A stretch of DNA of 64,000 bases from Methanothrix sp. (GCF_030055635.1 NZ_JASFYM010000001.1:40362-104361); one strand, 5' to 3'; numbered from the stretch's first letter, positions 37,771-47,050 are shown. Notes: generated by a model from the letters alone, not told the origin. Made by a program: numbers and translations.

Positions 37771-38502
37771 ATGCGTGTTGGAGTGATCACCAGAGGCAAG
37801 TACGGAGAGCGGCTCATAGACACTATACTGACGCACACAGACTTCGATGTGGTGCATGCATCTGTGCCTGAGCTGCTGCCTGGATTCATAGAGGACCCGG
37901 ATGAGTTCCTCAGGAGCATTGACCTGAACGAGGATGTCTTCAGCGCGGATCTGATCATAATGTACACACTGCATCCGGATCTGACGCCAGCGATTGCGAG
38001 AATGGCCGGTGAGCGCGGGGTGAAGGCGCTTCTGATTCCCGGAGGCATCGGAAGGGCTGGCTCGGTAGAGGAGCTGCGCAGCATCTCTGAGAGGTACAAC
38101 ATCTACATAGAGGTGGATGAGATCTGCTGCACCCTCGAGAAGGTCGGGGTGGACGCTGTGGACGAGTTCGCAGAGCGCCTCGGAAGACCGGAGCTGAGGG
38201 TCGAGCTGAACAGCGGCAGGATCAGCAGCGTGGATGTGATTCGGGGATCTCCATGCGGCAGCACATGGCATGTCGCCCGCGAGCTCATCGGAAAGAGCGC
38301 CGCTGAGGCGCCATCTCTCGCAGGCCTGGCATGCCAGCAGTACCCATGCAGGGCTGTGCGCGGCACACCTGGCGGTATCCACACATCCGGGGATCTGCAC
38401 AAGAGCGCTATGGAGCGAGCTTTGGGATTGAGATCAGAGCTCACCCTTCCAAAACAGTCAAAGCCGATCAGGATAAGGGGTGGCGTTGTTGAGACGTCCT
38501 GA
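37771..38502 (+). CDS. DUF166 (COG1810) archaeal protein
   Basis: 243 residues, with GKYGERLIDTI, IIMYTLHPDLTPAIA, GIGRAGSVEELR and GSPCGSTWHVARELIG followed by LACQQYPC, the conserved patterns of DUF166, a family found mostly in methanogens. Old annotations call it thymidylate synthase-like, which is doubtful. The conserved cysteines (CG, CQQYPC) suggest a metal or cluster site. A TATA-like CTTATAAC 20-27 bases before the ATG points to a leaderless mRNA. Its end overlaps the fumarase alpha gene by 23 bases. Confidence 0.85.
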   Translation: MRVGVITRGKYGERLIDTILTHTDFDVVHASVPELLPGFIEDPDEFLRSIDLNEDVFSADLIIMYTLHPDLTPAIARMAGERGVKALLIPGGIGRAGSVEELRSISERYNIYIEVDEICCTLEKVGVDAVDEFAERLGRPELRVELNSGRISSVDVIRGSPCGSTWHVARELIGKSAAEAPSLAGLACQQYPCRAVRGTPGGIHTSGDLHKSAMERALGLRSELTLPKQSKPIRIRGGVVETS

Positions 38503-39319
38503 TGTCGTGGAGGCGACCGAAGCTGTTGTATCCAAAGCGCAGGTCTCCCTGCCCAGGTGGGTCGTTCGCTCAATAGAAAGTGCCCTTCGCAGGGAGAGAA
38601 GCGAGATAGCGAGGTACCATCTGGAGGCGATACTGAACAACATACGAATCGCGGAATCTGATGCACGCCCGATGTGCCAGGACACAGGCCTTCCCGTCTT
38701 TCACGTGGAGATCGGAAAGGGGTGTTCACTGGACTTCGATCTCCGGGAGGCGATCGCTGAGGGTGTGAGGAGAGCAACGAGAAAGGGCATGCTGAGACCG
38801 AATGTGGTGGATCCTCTGAGCAGGTCGAACACAGGAGATAACACAGGCCCTGGCATGCCGTATCTCATTGTGGACCGCGTCACAGGGGATTCGCTCAGGA
38901 TAACTGCGTTCCCCAAGGGGGCCGGCTCTGAGAACATGAGCTTTCTGGGAATGCTGAATCCAGCGGACGATCCGTTTGAGTACATTTTGGACAACCTCGC
39001 GGAGAGGGTATCGAATGCATGCCCACCGGTGTTCGTCGGAGTGGGGATCGGCGGGACGTTCGACCAGGCCGCGGCTCTCGCGAAGCGCGCTGTCATGTGT
39101 CTTCCAGGAGAAAGCGAGGAGGAGCTGCTGCTTCTCGAGAGAATCAACTATCTCGGGATAGGTCCGATGGGCCTTGGCGGGGACACCACAGCTCTGGGCG
39201 TCAAAATAGAGAAGGCGTTCTGCCACACAGCATCACTGCCTGTGGCTGTCAACCTCCAGTGCTGGGCGAACAGAAGGGCAACTGTCACTCTTACGGAGGA
39301 AGGATGGAGCATAGAGTGA
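38480..39319 (+). CDS. fumA: Fumarate hydratase class I, alpha subunit
   Basis: N-terminal half of the two-part, Fe-S-dependent fumarase that interconverts fumarate and malate. 279 residues with MCQDTGLPVFHVEIG, SNTGDNTGPGMPYLI, PKGAGSENMSFLGML, GVGIGGTFDQAAALAKRA and IGPMGLGGDTTALGVKIE. Cluster cysteines lie in MCQD, NACPP and the CLPG/CHTAS region. The start is GTG 38480, inside the DUF166 gene. It overlaps the beta-subunit start, so the two are coupled. Confidence 0.95.
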   Translation: MALLRRPDVVEATEAVVSKAQVSLPRWVVRSIESALRRERSEIARYHLEAILNNIRIAESDARPMCQDTGLPVFHVEIGKGCSLDFDLREAIAEGVRRATRKGMLRPNVVDPLSRSNTGDNTGPGMPYLIVDRVTGDSLRITAFPKGAGSENMSFLGMLNPADDPFEYILDNLAERVSNACPPVFVGVGIGGTFDQAAALAKRAVMCLPGESEEELLLLERINYLGIGPMGLGGDTTALGVKIEKAFCHTASLPVAVNLQCWANRRATVTLTEEGWSIE

Positions 39320-39834
39320 GATCGCCCCTCTCGGAGAGGGATGTATCAAAGCTCTCGGCCGGAGACATCGTGTGGCTGAGCGGTACCATCTATACAGCGA
39401 GAGATAAGGCACACCAGAGGCTTCAGGAAGTGGATTTCGACCTTAAGGGCGGGGTGATATACCACTGCGGACCGCTCATAAGAGACAAGGCTGTTGTATC
39501 CGCAGGTCCGACGAGCAGCGTGCGGCTGGCGCGCTACCTTCCACAGGTTCTGGATCTGGGGGTGAGATGCATCATAGGAAAGGGCGGGATGCCCGGAGCT
39601 GCGGAGCTTCTGAGAGGGAGGGCTGTCTACCTCGCCTACCCGGGAGGATGCGGTGCTGCAGCCGCGAGATCCCTGAGCGTCCGCGATGTCTGTCTCCCAG
39701 AGCTCGGAATGGCAGAGGCTGTCTGGAGGCTCGAGGCCACAGACCTCGGCCCGATGGTCGTGGCGATGGACTCCCACGGAAGGGATCTGTACGGAGAGGT
39801 GAGAGAATACGCAAGGAGGCACCTGAAACGCTGA
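39304..39834 (+). CDS. fumB: Fumarate hydratase class I, beta subunit
   Basis: C-terminal half of the fumarase, about 176 residues. It has SAGDIVWLSGTIYTARDKAH, the strongly conserved YHCGPLI, AGPTSSVRL, IIGKGGMPG and YPGGCGAAAA. The start is ATG 39304 behind GGAGGAAGG; the long frame opening at 39019 is a shadow inside the alpha gene. The last four bases overlap the likely CTG start of the DUF434 gene. Confidence 0.95.
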   Translation: MEHRVRSPLSERDVSKLSAGDIVWLSGTIYTARDKAHQRLQEVDFDLKGGVIYHCGPLIRDKAVVSAGPTSSVRLARYLPQVLDLGVRCIIGKGGMPGAAELLRGRAVYLAYPGGCGAAAARSLSVRDVCLPELGMAEAVWRLEATDLGPMVVAMDSHGRDLYGEVREYARRHLKR

Positions 39835-40463
39835 GGGCCGCTGCATCGGATCTGAGGTACCTCCTGAACAGAGGCTACCCGCCAGGCCCTGCGGTGAGGT
39901 TCGTGGCCGATCACTATTACATCGATAAGGATTACAGAAACATCCTCTCCAGGGCTGTGCTATCAGACGATGTTGCACAAACAAGGAGACAGAAGGCGAT
40001 CGGCCTCGAGGATCTCAGAGGGGGAGAGCTGCACATCGATGGGTACAATGTGCTGATCACCATCGAGAGCGTCATCACCGGTGAGGATATCTTTCTCTGT
40101 GACGATGGATTCATCAGAGATATGCGCTGTCTGTTCAGGAAATACCGGCGATCCGAGGCCACGGATGAGGCGGTTCAGCTCATGATCAATGTGATATCAG
40201 GAGCCAGGCCGTCCGGGATCCTCCTGCTCCTGGACAAGCAGATAAGCAGGTCTGGTGAGCTCGCATCTGATATATGCGAGGCGTTCTCAGCAGCGGGGGT
40301 TCCTGGCACCGCGAGAACAGCAAGGGATGTGGACAGGGCTCTTAAGAATTCCTCCGCGGTTGTGGCCACAAGCGATGGCATCATCATAGATCACGTCTCC
40401 AGCGCGCTGGACATCCCTGCGCTGATAGCAAGGAGGATGATGGTGGAGCCGATCAGGATATGA
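39831..40463 (+). CDS. DUF434 (COG2454) protein, probable CTG start
   Basis: About 210 residues. Recognised by DLRYLLNRGYPPGPAVRFVADHY and GGELHIDGYNVLITIES, typical of DUF434, an archaeal family of unknown function that has PIN-like character (the acidic residues of HIDGYNV and ATSDGIIID). The conserved N-terminus begins about eight residues after CTG 39831. No ATG, GTG or TTG lies between there and codons deep in fumB, 260 bases back. AGGAGG (39814-39819) precedes the CTG by 11 bases. It is coupled to fumB. Confidence 0.78.
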   Translation: MRAAASDLRYLLNRGYPPGPAVRFVADHYYIDKDYRNILSRAVLSDDVAQTRRQKAIGLEDLRGGELHIDGYNVLITIESVITGEDIFLCDDGFIRDMRCLFRKYRRSEATDEAVQLMINVISGARPSGILLLLDKQISRSGELASDICEAFSAAGVPGTARTARDVDRALKNSSAVVATSDGIIIDHVSSALDIPALIARRMMVEPIRI

Positions 40464-40574
40464 GAGCTCCAGCTCTCACACGCTCTCGTCAGCACTCCGC
40501 GGCCTGAGGACCTGAGCTTCCTATGCCGCTACCCCAGGAGGATCTATGCGAACCAGTAGACGCCGCCACCCATC

Positions 40575-42650
40575 TCATCCGCGCTCTTTCCTGTACATCC
40601 ACATCGCACCGAGGACCTCCGCGGCCTGCTCCGGTGTGGAGTATACAGGAATGCCGGCGCGCTCCATTTTTATCGTGTCGTCGATCACGAACTCCTTGGA
40701 TGCAACGACCGCCAGTATGGGCCTTCCTCTGTAGTCGATGGATCTGAGCGTATCGATGTATGCTCCAAGCATCTCTGTCTGTATGACCACTATAAAGCTG
40801 CCAACGTCCTCGCTCCTCACAGCGATCTCTATTGTCCTCCTGACCTGCTCAGGTGTCTGGTCGAATGTGAAGTCAACGGGATTCATGCCTGAGACATATC
40901 TGGGCAGCACCCTGCGCAGCTCGTCCTTCAGCTCAGGGGAGAGCTCGGCCAGACGCATGCCGTTCATGGATATGGCATCCGCCGCCGCAACGCCCAGGGA
41001 GCCGGCGTAGGAGATCACGAACACTCCGTCGTTCACGGGCAGGGGCTGCTTCGAGAAGGCCCTGGCGAGCGCGAACATGTGGTCGTTGTCTCTCGCCCGA
41101 ATGAGCCCGGCCTGCCTGAAGACCGCGCTGTATATCAGGTCGTTTCCTGCAAGTGATGCTGTGTGTGAGGAGACCGCCCTCTTTCCGGCCTCGGTCCTGC
41201 CGGTCTTAAGAACCACAACCGGCTTCCGCCTCGAGACCTCCCTCGCGACATCTATGAACCGCCTGCCTCCCTTGACGTCCTCCAGGTACATGCATACAAC
41301 CTTTATGTTATCATCCATGCCGATGGCCTCGAGCATGTCGGTCTCATTGAGGTCAAGCTTGTTCCCTATCGTCGCGATAATCCCGAAGTCCAGAACCCTC
41401 CTCAGACCCCAGAGGTAGCCTGCAGCATAAACTCCAGCCTGGGCTATGAGCCCCACGTTCCCACGGTTGAGCTCCTCGACGACCCCTATCGATTCAACCA
41501 CGCCGCAGTTTGTGTTTATGATCCCGGAGCAGTTTGGTCCAAGAAGCCTGCATCCGTGCCTCCGCACTATGGACAGAATCTCCCTCTCTATCCTCCTGCC
41601 CTCCTCGCCGAGCTCAGCGAACCCAGCGGACTCAACAACGATATACCTCACCCCTGCTGCGCAGCAGTCCTGCACAACCTGCGGTGTCATGCCCGCTGGT
41701 ACAAGCACTATCGCGACATCCACAGGCTCCGGCACGTCCTTTATGCTCGGATACGCCCTTACGCCCTGCACCTCTGAGGCATTTGGATTTACAGGATAGA
41801 GCCTGCCTTTATAACCATGAGTGAGCAGGTTGTAAAAGACGTTCCATCCCAGCTTCCCCTTTGTGTTTGAAGCGCCGATCACAGCTATGCTCTGCGGGTA
41901 AAACAGACCACTCATATCACCAGCGCTCTGAGAACGAGTCGTATCTGGGGCTGATGCTGGGGAGGAGCTATCAAGTATGATCCTGGCATCAGCTACCGTG
42001 TATCCCCGGGGATAGACGAAGACCGGGTTGAGGTCCATCTCCTTTATGATCTGATTCCTCTCTACGAGATCCGATACACTGAGGAGAATGCTCTTGATCG
42101 CATCGATATCTCCTGAGATGCCGCGGTATCCTCTGAGCAGCGGGTAGCCTCTGATCTCCCGGATCATCGACTCTGCGTCATCCTCAGAGATGGGTATCGA
42201 TCTGAAGCTCACGTCCCTGAGCACCTCCACGAAGACGCCTCCGAGCCCGAACATGATCACCGGCCCAAATGTTGGATCTCTCGTAACCCCAACGATGACC
42301 TCTATCCCAGGCTTGGCCATACTCTGAACCGAGACGCCGATCATCCCCCTCTCCCGGAAGATCTCTTCCATCTCCTTGTATGCAGATCTCACAGCATCAG
42401 CATCCTGGAGATTCAGTTTGACCCCACCAGCATCTGATTTGTGTATCACATCCCTGGAGAGAACCTTGAGAACAACAGGATAGCCGAGATGGTTCGCGAT
42501 TCTCACAGCATCATCGGCGCTAGATGCGAGATGGGCGCCGGTTGTCTCCAGCCCAGCGTCCATGAGAATGTGCTTGCTCTCGTGCTCCATCAGATATGTC
42601 CTTCCCTCTCCAAGCGCCTGTGCAGCTATTTCCTCGAAGTTACCGGTCAT
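40575..42650 (-). CDS. ADP-forming acyl-CoA (acetyl-CoA) synthetase, beta-alpha fusion
   Basis: About 691 residues. The N-terminal 220 residues are the ATP-grasp (beta) part (HLGYPVVLKVLSRDVIHKSD, MFGLGGVFVEVLRDVSFR, EMDLNPVFVYPRG). After a linker near 230-250 comes the CoA-binding domain (QSIAVIGASNTKGKLGWNVF, LGPNCSGIIN) and ligase-CoA domain with the phospho-histidine motif SSHTASLAGND. It makes ATP from acyl-CoA, or the reverse. The ATP-grasp-first order differs from the common alpha-beta order. The start is ATG 42650, near GGGGTG. Methanothrix uses AMP-forming ACS for acetate, so this enzyme may serve other acids or a balancing role. Confidence 0.92.
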   Translation of the reverse strand: MTGNFEEIAAQALGEGRTYLMEHESKHILMDAGLETTGAHLASSADDAVRIANHLGYPVVLKVLSRDVIHKSDAGGVKLNLQDADAVRSAYKEMEEIFRERGMIGVSVQSMAKPGIEVIVGVTRDPTFGPVIMFGLGGVFVEVLRDVSFRSIPISEDDAESMIREIRGYPLLRGYRGISGDIDAIKSILLSVSDLVERNQIIKEMDLNPVFVYPRGYTVADARIILDSSSPASAPDTTRSQSAGDMSGLFYPQSIAVIGASNTKGKLGWNVFYNLLTHGYKGRLYPVNPNASEVQGVRAYPSIKDVPEPVDVAIVLVPAGMTPQVVQDCCAAGVRYIVVESAGFAELGEEGRRIEREILSIVRRHGCRLLGPNCSGIINTNCGVVESIGVVEELNRGNVGLIAQAGVYAAGYLWGLRRVLDFGIIATIGNKLDLNETDMLEAIGMDDNIKVVCMYLEDVKGGRRFIDVAREVSRRKPVVVLKTGRTEAGKRAVSSHTASLAGNDLIYSAVFRQAGLIRARDNDHMFALARAFSKQPLPVNDGVFVISYAGSLGVAAADAISMNGMRLAELSPELKDELRRVLPRYVSGMNPVDFTFDQTPEQVRRTIEIAVRSEDVGSFIVVIQTEMLGAYIDTLRSIDYRGRPILAVVASKEFVIDDTIKMERAGIPVYSTPEQAAEVLGAMWMYRKERG

Positions 42651-43175
42651 TTTTAAGCACCCCTGCCATTGAGTTGATGGTCGCGCCCTGCTGGGTATTG
42701 AGCGATATGTCAACCATCTGGCGAGCATCTTTCATGAAGAAATACATTTTGTGTCAAGATGTGACAGACTGTGCAAAAGATCGTGTTCAGATACCCGGAG
42801 GATCAAAATCGATGGCTTCAGCATGTTCCGATGGCCCGCACAGATGAACTCACCGGCCCAGTTTGTGGAGAAAGACGATGGAATCGAGATCTTTAGATGG
42901 TGGGATCCATAAAACCTCAGGAGATCGTGAAGCTGCGCCACTGAAATTACAGCATGCGGTCCTGTAGAATTCCGGAGAGGTTGGAACATCTGAATCCATG
43001 CTTCTGTATAAGGTTTTGTAGATATAAATATGCTTTGGCATGTACGGATCACAAGTTGTGGGAAGTTTCATTATGCACTGGCAAACTGCCTGCTCTGCGA
43101 TTCGGAGCAGAACTTCACATGCAGCGCTTGTAATGCGGAGAGGGCTGTAAGGCTGAAGATCGGATTGCGCTCTGG
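42651..43175. other. Gap without a clear gene
   Basis: Both strands carry only open frames with poor coding character (about 106 and 109 codons on the minus strand). A 58-codon plus-strand ORF (43030-43206) has CxxC pairs, but its TATA-like run touches the start codon. No repeat or RNA gene was seen. Confidence 0.4.
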
Positions 43176-43325
43176 TCAATCCACATGCGTTATGCAGGTC
43201 CAGTGATAGTAGCCGAACATCGGTGTGCCGGTGACCTCGTCGAACTCGTCGAGCTCACAGCCGCATATCTGGCATCTCTCCCCTTCAGGGACCTCAATCT
43301 CGGCATCGTTCCAGATCACTATCAC
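43176..43325 (-). CDS. Small Cys-rich protein, 49 residues, leaderless GTG start
   Basis: It opens at GTG 43325 and encodes an acidic protein with a metal-site-like pattern CQICGCE, then a YYHWTC motif, which together could bind zinc. The complement of 43349-43357 is a TATA box about 25 bases before the GTG, so the transcript would start at or near the GTG. No family was recognised. It is too short for common gene callers. Confidence 0.65.
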   Translation of the reverse strand: MIVIWNDAEIEVPEGERCQICGCELDEFDEVTGTPMFGYYHWTCITHVD

Positions 43326-43348
43326 ATCTGGAATATGTGATCTGTGAG

Positions 43349-43357
43349 GATATATCG
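43349..43357 (-). promoter_or_regulatory. TATA box of the small Cys-rich gene
   Basis: The minus strand reads CGATATATCC here. The distance to GTG 43325 fits an archaeal leaderless promoter. Confidence 0.55.
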
Positions 43358-43426
43358 TTTGCTCCTCGATCCTAATAACATCACGGGTTGCGACTGCTGT
43401 GGTGAGACAGACTGCTCAGATAGCGC

Positions 43427-43720
43427 TCAGATAGGGTTCGCGTCCGTTGTTATGGTGGTGTTGGTTGATAAATCAGCAAGTCCGGGTCTATCTCCGTTGG
43501 GCACGAGCATGTATGTCGCATTGCCTGTAACCACGACCACAAATCCATCCGCAGGAGTCGCGTCGAATCCATGGGTGACAAGAAGAAATGCAAGATCCAG
43601 AGATGTCATGAGGGGATCATCATATGAGCTCAGCAATCCCATCAGCCCAGAATCCATGCAAACCGCTGGGGTCAGCAAGACCAGCAGAGCACAAACAGAG
43701 ACACCAATATGTCCATACAT
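43427..43720 (-). CDS. Small secreted protein of unknown function
   Basis: About 97 residues from ATG 43720, which lies five bases after GGTGA. Signal peptide: IGVSVCALLVLLTPAVC. The rest is short and hydrophobic with LVTHGFDATPADGFVVVVTG and a NATY glycosylation site. No family was recognised. A TATA-like CTTAAATACA lies about 30-40 bases upstream. Confidence 0.65.
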   Translation of the reverse strand: MYGHIGVSVCALLVLLTPAVCMDSGLMGLLSSYDDPLMTSLDLAFLLVTHGFDATPADGFVVVVTGNATYMLVPNGDRPGLADLSTNTTITTDANPI

Positions 43721-44048
43721 CTGTCTCACCGATCAACACATTCGATTGGAATGTATTTAAGTAGAACAGAACATAAAATCAGTATCTCAGGACAATATCA
43801 ATTGTACGTAATCGCAGTCGGCGTGAATTTGCAACGAGATTGCAGTATACATGTGATGAAGTAACATTAAAAGAAGAATATTATGCAGCCGACTATCCTC
43901 CAGATCAACCAGCCTGATTGCAGTCGAGCGGTGCGCGAAGAGTTTGTAGAGCTGTGGTGCTGTTCAAATGGCACTGCCCCACAGAAGATGTGGGAAGAAA
44001 TGCTGCAACAATGCTGTTAGAGACCTAAAAGCCCTTGGGGCAAGACAG
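43721..44048. other. Gap downstream of mcrA
   Basis: About 330 bases between the mcrA terminator and the small secreted protein's start. It holds that gene's promoter near 43750-43760 and otherwise no gene or repeat that can be supported. Confidence 0.4.
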
Positions 44049-44078
44049 AATAAAAAATTTGTAGGCCTCTGGGCCTAC
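44049..44078 (-). terminator. Intrinsic terminator overlapping the mcrA stop
   Basis: On the minus strand a perfect 7-bp hairpin GTAGGCC/GGCCTAC (loop CAGA) spans 44061-44078 and includes the mcrA TAG. It is followed at once by AAATTTTTTATT. It ends the mcrBDGA transcript. Confidence 0.85.
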
Positions 44079-45754
44079 ACAGCTGGCATGACGAGGGATC
44101 TCTCGCCGGCAGCGCGGAACTCGCGTGCGCCGCCCTTGCCGAAGCAGAGCCTGATGTCGGTCCAGTCGAAGACCAGCGCGGGGTTGGCGAATGCCACCTT
44201 GACCAGCGGGTTGCATGCGAAGGCGTCGCCGCGGCCTGCGTGAGCAGCGCTTGAGATGCCTGCATACTCGCCCTGGTGACCGACGTTCATCGCGTAGTTC
44301 GGATAGTTGGCACCCCTCAGCTCGAGCGGGTTGCCCTCGTCCGACTGGTACGAGAAGACGTTGGTCGGGCCGCACTGATCCTGCAGGTCGTAGCCGAAGA
44401 ATCCCAGGCGTCCCCAGGCCTCCTTGTGCAGGAGCATGGATAGATACCAGCCAGCGAGGCCTGCCTGGCTGTTTCCGGTCATTATAGCGCAGGTGATACC
44501 GGATGCAGCCGCAAGGACAGACGCCCTCTGGGATCCGCCGAAGTGATCCTCAAGCAGGGTCGGGAACGACTCGTACTGCTCGATGCCGTAGAGGGTGACC
44601 TCTGTGGCCAGATCCTTGACGACCTCCAGGTTGGCCGGCGCCTTGGCGAATCCGCCGTACTTCTCCATGCCGTAATCTACGCCATAGTAGGAGAAGTCAT
44701 CCAGGACATCGTTGGTGTACGCGGCTGTGGCGTACTGCGTGAATCCGACGCCTCCGGACATGTAGCTGCCCAGCCAGATCTGATCGTAGAGCATTGTGCC
44801 TGCAGCGACCACGTTCAGGGACACAGCAGTCGGATCCCAGGGCTTGACCCTCGATGTCTGGACCATGTCAGCCATGAAGCCGAAGCTCAGGCCGCCCGGG
44901 TTGTTGGGACCGCGAGCGCGGCGTGCCGGCAGCATGTCGGACATCTGGAGAACAGCGGCGTGCTTCGCAGCATACGCCAGGTCCGCGACTGCAGCCTCAC
45001 CGGCGCACATGTTGTACGCATCGATGAACGTCATCGAGAGCTGCATCGCGCTCCACCTTGAGGTCGTTCCACCATCGCAGCTCCTGACCACGATCGTCGG
45101 GATGTGGATTGCCTGCCAGGTGGTCTTGCCGATGGCCGCCTTGAGCTGCTCCGCCTGGTCTGTCGGGAAGAGCTTGTTGATGTCTATGAGGTACTGCGGA
45201 TCGATCTCGTCAGCGAGGTCATCATCTCCTGTGAAGACCCTGACGTTGCAGTCCTCGACCAGCCCTGGATGGGTCTCAACCATGTGCTCCTGGACCACGG
45301 CAGCGCCTGGCATGGCGTGGTTGAGGATCTCCAGGTAGTTGTTGATCGTCTCGGGTGTGACCTCCTTGCCCAGGCGCTTCTCCAGCACCTCGTGGGCCAT
45401 ATCGAGGCCTACGATGACCGTCCTGCGGATATCGTCCCACATCTGCTGCATCGCAGGGTTGTTGACGAAGTGCAGGTCGTCACCCTCAACTATGTACTCG
45501 GTGCCGGACAGCTTGTAGGGGACCAGCTGCCTCTGGCCCAGCGGAATTCCGCCGCAGTGCACATATGGGTTGTAGAAGGATATGCCGCGCTTCCCCTCCA
45601 GCTTCTTAGCATACTCCATGAACTCTCTCTTACGAGCGCTCTGCTCTGGACCGAGCCTCTTGTACTCGGTCTTCTGGCTCGAGAGATCGAAGTCCTTTCC
45701 GAACTTCTTGGTCAGAGCCCTAACGAATAGCTTCTTGGTATGAAGTTTTGCCAT
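44075..45754 (-). CDS. mcrA: Methyl-coenzyme M reductase alpha subunit
   Basis: Catalytic subunit of the nickel-F430 enzyme that releases methane from methyl-coenzyme M and coenzyme B. 559 residues. Sites that are modified or catalytic in the family are present: axial Gln155 (VVQEH), His265 (KHAAV; N-methyl-His), Arg near 279 (PARRARGPN; methyl-Arg), Tyr341 ([11 protein letters not shown]), Gln409 (GGSQR), Gly454 (FFGYDLQDQ; thioglycine) and Cys461 (DQCGPTNV; S-methyl-Cys in some species). Numbers are from this protein. It is the last gene of mcrBDGA, 13 bases after mcrG. The terminator overlaps its stop. Confidence 0.99.
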   Translation of the reverse strand: MAKLHTKKLFVRALTKKFGKDFDLSSQKTEYKRLGPEQSARKREFMEYAKKLEGKRGISFYNPYVHCGGIPLGQRQLVPYKLSGTEYIVEGDDLHFVNNPAMQQMWDDIRRTVIVGLDMAHEVLEKRLGKEVTPETINNYLEILNHAMPGAAVVQEHMVETHPGLVEDCNVRVFTGDDDLADEIDPQYLIDINKLFPTDQAEQLKAAIGKTTWQAIHIPTIVVRSCDGGTTSRWSAMQLSMTFIDAYNMCAGEAAVADLAYAAKHAAVLQMSDMLPARRARGPNNPGGLSFGFMADMVQTSRVKPWDPTAVSLNVVAAGTMLYDQIWLGSYMSGGVGFTQYATAAYTNDVLDDFSYYGVDYGMEKYGGFAKAPANLEVVKDLATEVTLYGIEQYESFPTLLEDHFGGSQRASVLAAASGITCAIMTGNSQAGLAGWYLSMLLHKEAWGRLGFFGYDLQDQCGPTNVFSYQSDEGNPLELRGANYPNYAMNVGHQGEYAGISSAAHAGRGDAFACNPLVKVAFANPALVFDWTDIRLCFGKGGAREFRAAGERSLVMPAV

Positions 45755-45767
45755 TTATCTCGCCTCC

Positions 45768-46535
45768 TCACTCCGGCCTGAAGCCCCACTTTGTCCTGAG
45801 CTCCCACATGTGGTGCAGGGCCTCCAGCGCCTCGTCGAACTTCCTGGCGCCCACCTTGCCGCCGAACGATACGTTGTCATACCTGAAGATCGTCGTCCGC
45901 TTCTTGAGCTCCTCCTCGCTCATCGGCTTGCCGACATTGATCTTCTTGTCCAGCGGTATGCCGACCTGGTTCTTGACGTAGTAGACGTTGCCGTCGGCGC
46001 CCATCTCGGTCCTGGCCAGCATGTCGAACATCATGCCGTTCTCCTCAAGCCTCAGGGAGTGGCCGTGGACCGTGCAGCCCCTCATGGAGCACCTGGCGAC
46101 ATCTGTCATCTCGGAGTCCATCAGCTTCTTTGTGTACGCCTCTATATCCCTCTCGCGGGCCTCTATGATCTGCCTGCCTGAGAGTGTGCCGGGATCTGCG
46201 CCTCTGCAGTTGATGGCTGCCCAGTAGGACCTCCAGTATGGGATCGACGGGGCGAAGTACATCGAGTCAGTGAACTGGGAGTACCTGACGCGATCGCCTG
46301 CCGCAGCGCCTGGTGTGGGCTCGACGAGCTGCCTTATCGGGCAGTCTGGCTCGCCCATCTCCTTCAGTGGTGGATGGGTGCTCGGGTAGTCGGCACCTGG
46401 GGCCCTGTGGCCCATGATAGCAACTACATCTGCCTCGGGAATATCTCTGAGCTTCTCGAGGTTTCCGGACATGTGCTTCCTTCTGTTGGCGCCAACAGAG
46501 GTGTTGCCGGGATAGTATTGGGGTGTGTATGCCAT
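45768..46535 (-). CDS. mcrG: Methyl-coenzyme M reductase gamma subunit
   Basis: 255 residues, normal for McrG, with YTPQYYPGNTSVGANRRKH at the start, VVAIMGHRAPGADYPSTHPP, and the active-site wall SLRLEENGMMFDMLARTEM. It forms the alpha2-beta2-gamma2 enzyme. Two bases separate it from mcrD, so no mcrC lies between them. Confidence 0.99.
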   Translation of the reverse strand: MAYTPQYYPGNTSVGANRRKHMSGNLEKLRDIPEADVVAIMGHRAPGADYPSTHPPLKEMGEPDCPIRQLVEPTPGAAAGDRVRYSQFTDSMYFAPSIPYWRSYWAAINCRGADPGTLSGRQIIEARERDIEAYTKKLMDSEMTDVARCSMRGCTVHGHSLRLEENGMMFDMLARTEMGADGNVYYVKNQVGIPLDKKINVGKPMSEEELKKRTTIFRYDNVSFGGKVGARKFDEALEALHHMWELRTKWGFRPE

Positions 46536-46537
46536 AT

Positions 46538-47050
46538 TTATCTCTCCTCCTTCTTGTCACTATCCTTTTCAGACAGAATGGCCAGAGCTGATTCCTTCTT
46601 GGCTCGCGGATCGACCAGTCCGAGGATGCGCTTGTCCGCATCCTTTCCGTACTTTGCATAGTCGGAGATCGTGGAGATCTCGCGGAAGAACTTCCCTCTC
46701 TTTATCTGGAAGCTGAAGGGCAGCGCTCGCTCACACGCTGCCTGGATTCCAGGCAGGAACTCCTCGCCCTCGAGCTCCAGTCGGATCCTGCCGACCTTGA
46801 CCCTGAGCTCCAGGACCTCACCTCCCACCTCCACGAGGAGGTTCCGGTGCTCCTCTATCGGCAATCCCTTTCCTGGGCCGTATGTCACCGTCCTCGGGAG
46901 GTTCGGCCCCTGGATCATCATGCGGATGATGCCTCCACTGGTGTATAGCTCGTTCAGGAGCTTCTGGGTCGTCTCCGGCGAGAGGAACCTGCTGGGTAAG
47001 ATCTCCACCTGGACCGGTTCCGAATCCGTGTCTGATTTAATAGTGACCAT
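46538..47050 (-). CDS. mcrD: Methyl-coenzyme M reductase operon protein D
   Basis: 170 residues. McrD is not part of the final enzyme; it is thought to help assemble or deliver F430 to apo-Mcr. Family features: VQVEILPSRFLSPETTQKLLN, GPNLPRTVTYGPGKGLP and HRNLLVEVGGEVLELRVKVG. The C-terminus is charged (EKDSDKKEER). It lies between mcrB and mcrG with short gaps on both sides. Confidence 0.97.
   Translation of the reverse strand: MVTIKSDTDSEPVQVEILPSRFLSPETTQKLLNELYTSGGIIRMMIQGPNLPRTVTYGPGKGLPIEEHRNLLVEVGGEVLELRVKVGRIRLELEGEEFLPGIQAACERALPFSFQIKRGKFFREISTISDYAKYGKDADKRILGLVDPRAKKESALAILSEKDSDKKEER

Noticed and set aside
39019..39303. Upstream extension of the fumarase beta frame
   Set aside because: It is a shadow of the fumarase alpha gene; a strong ribosome site GGAGGAAGG lies just before ATG 39304.
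43030..43206. 58-codon plus-strand ORF with CxxC pairs
   Set aside because: Its TATA-like run touches the start codon, it overlaps the better-supported 49-codon minus-strand gene, and its tail is not protein-like.
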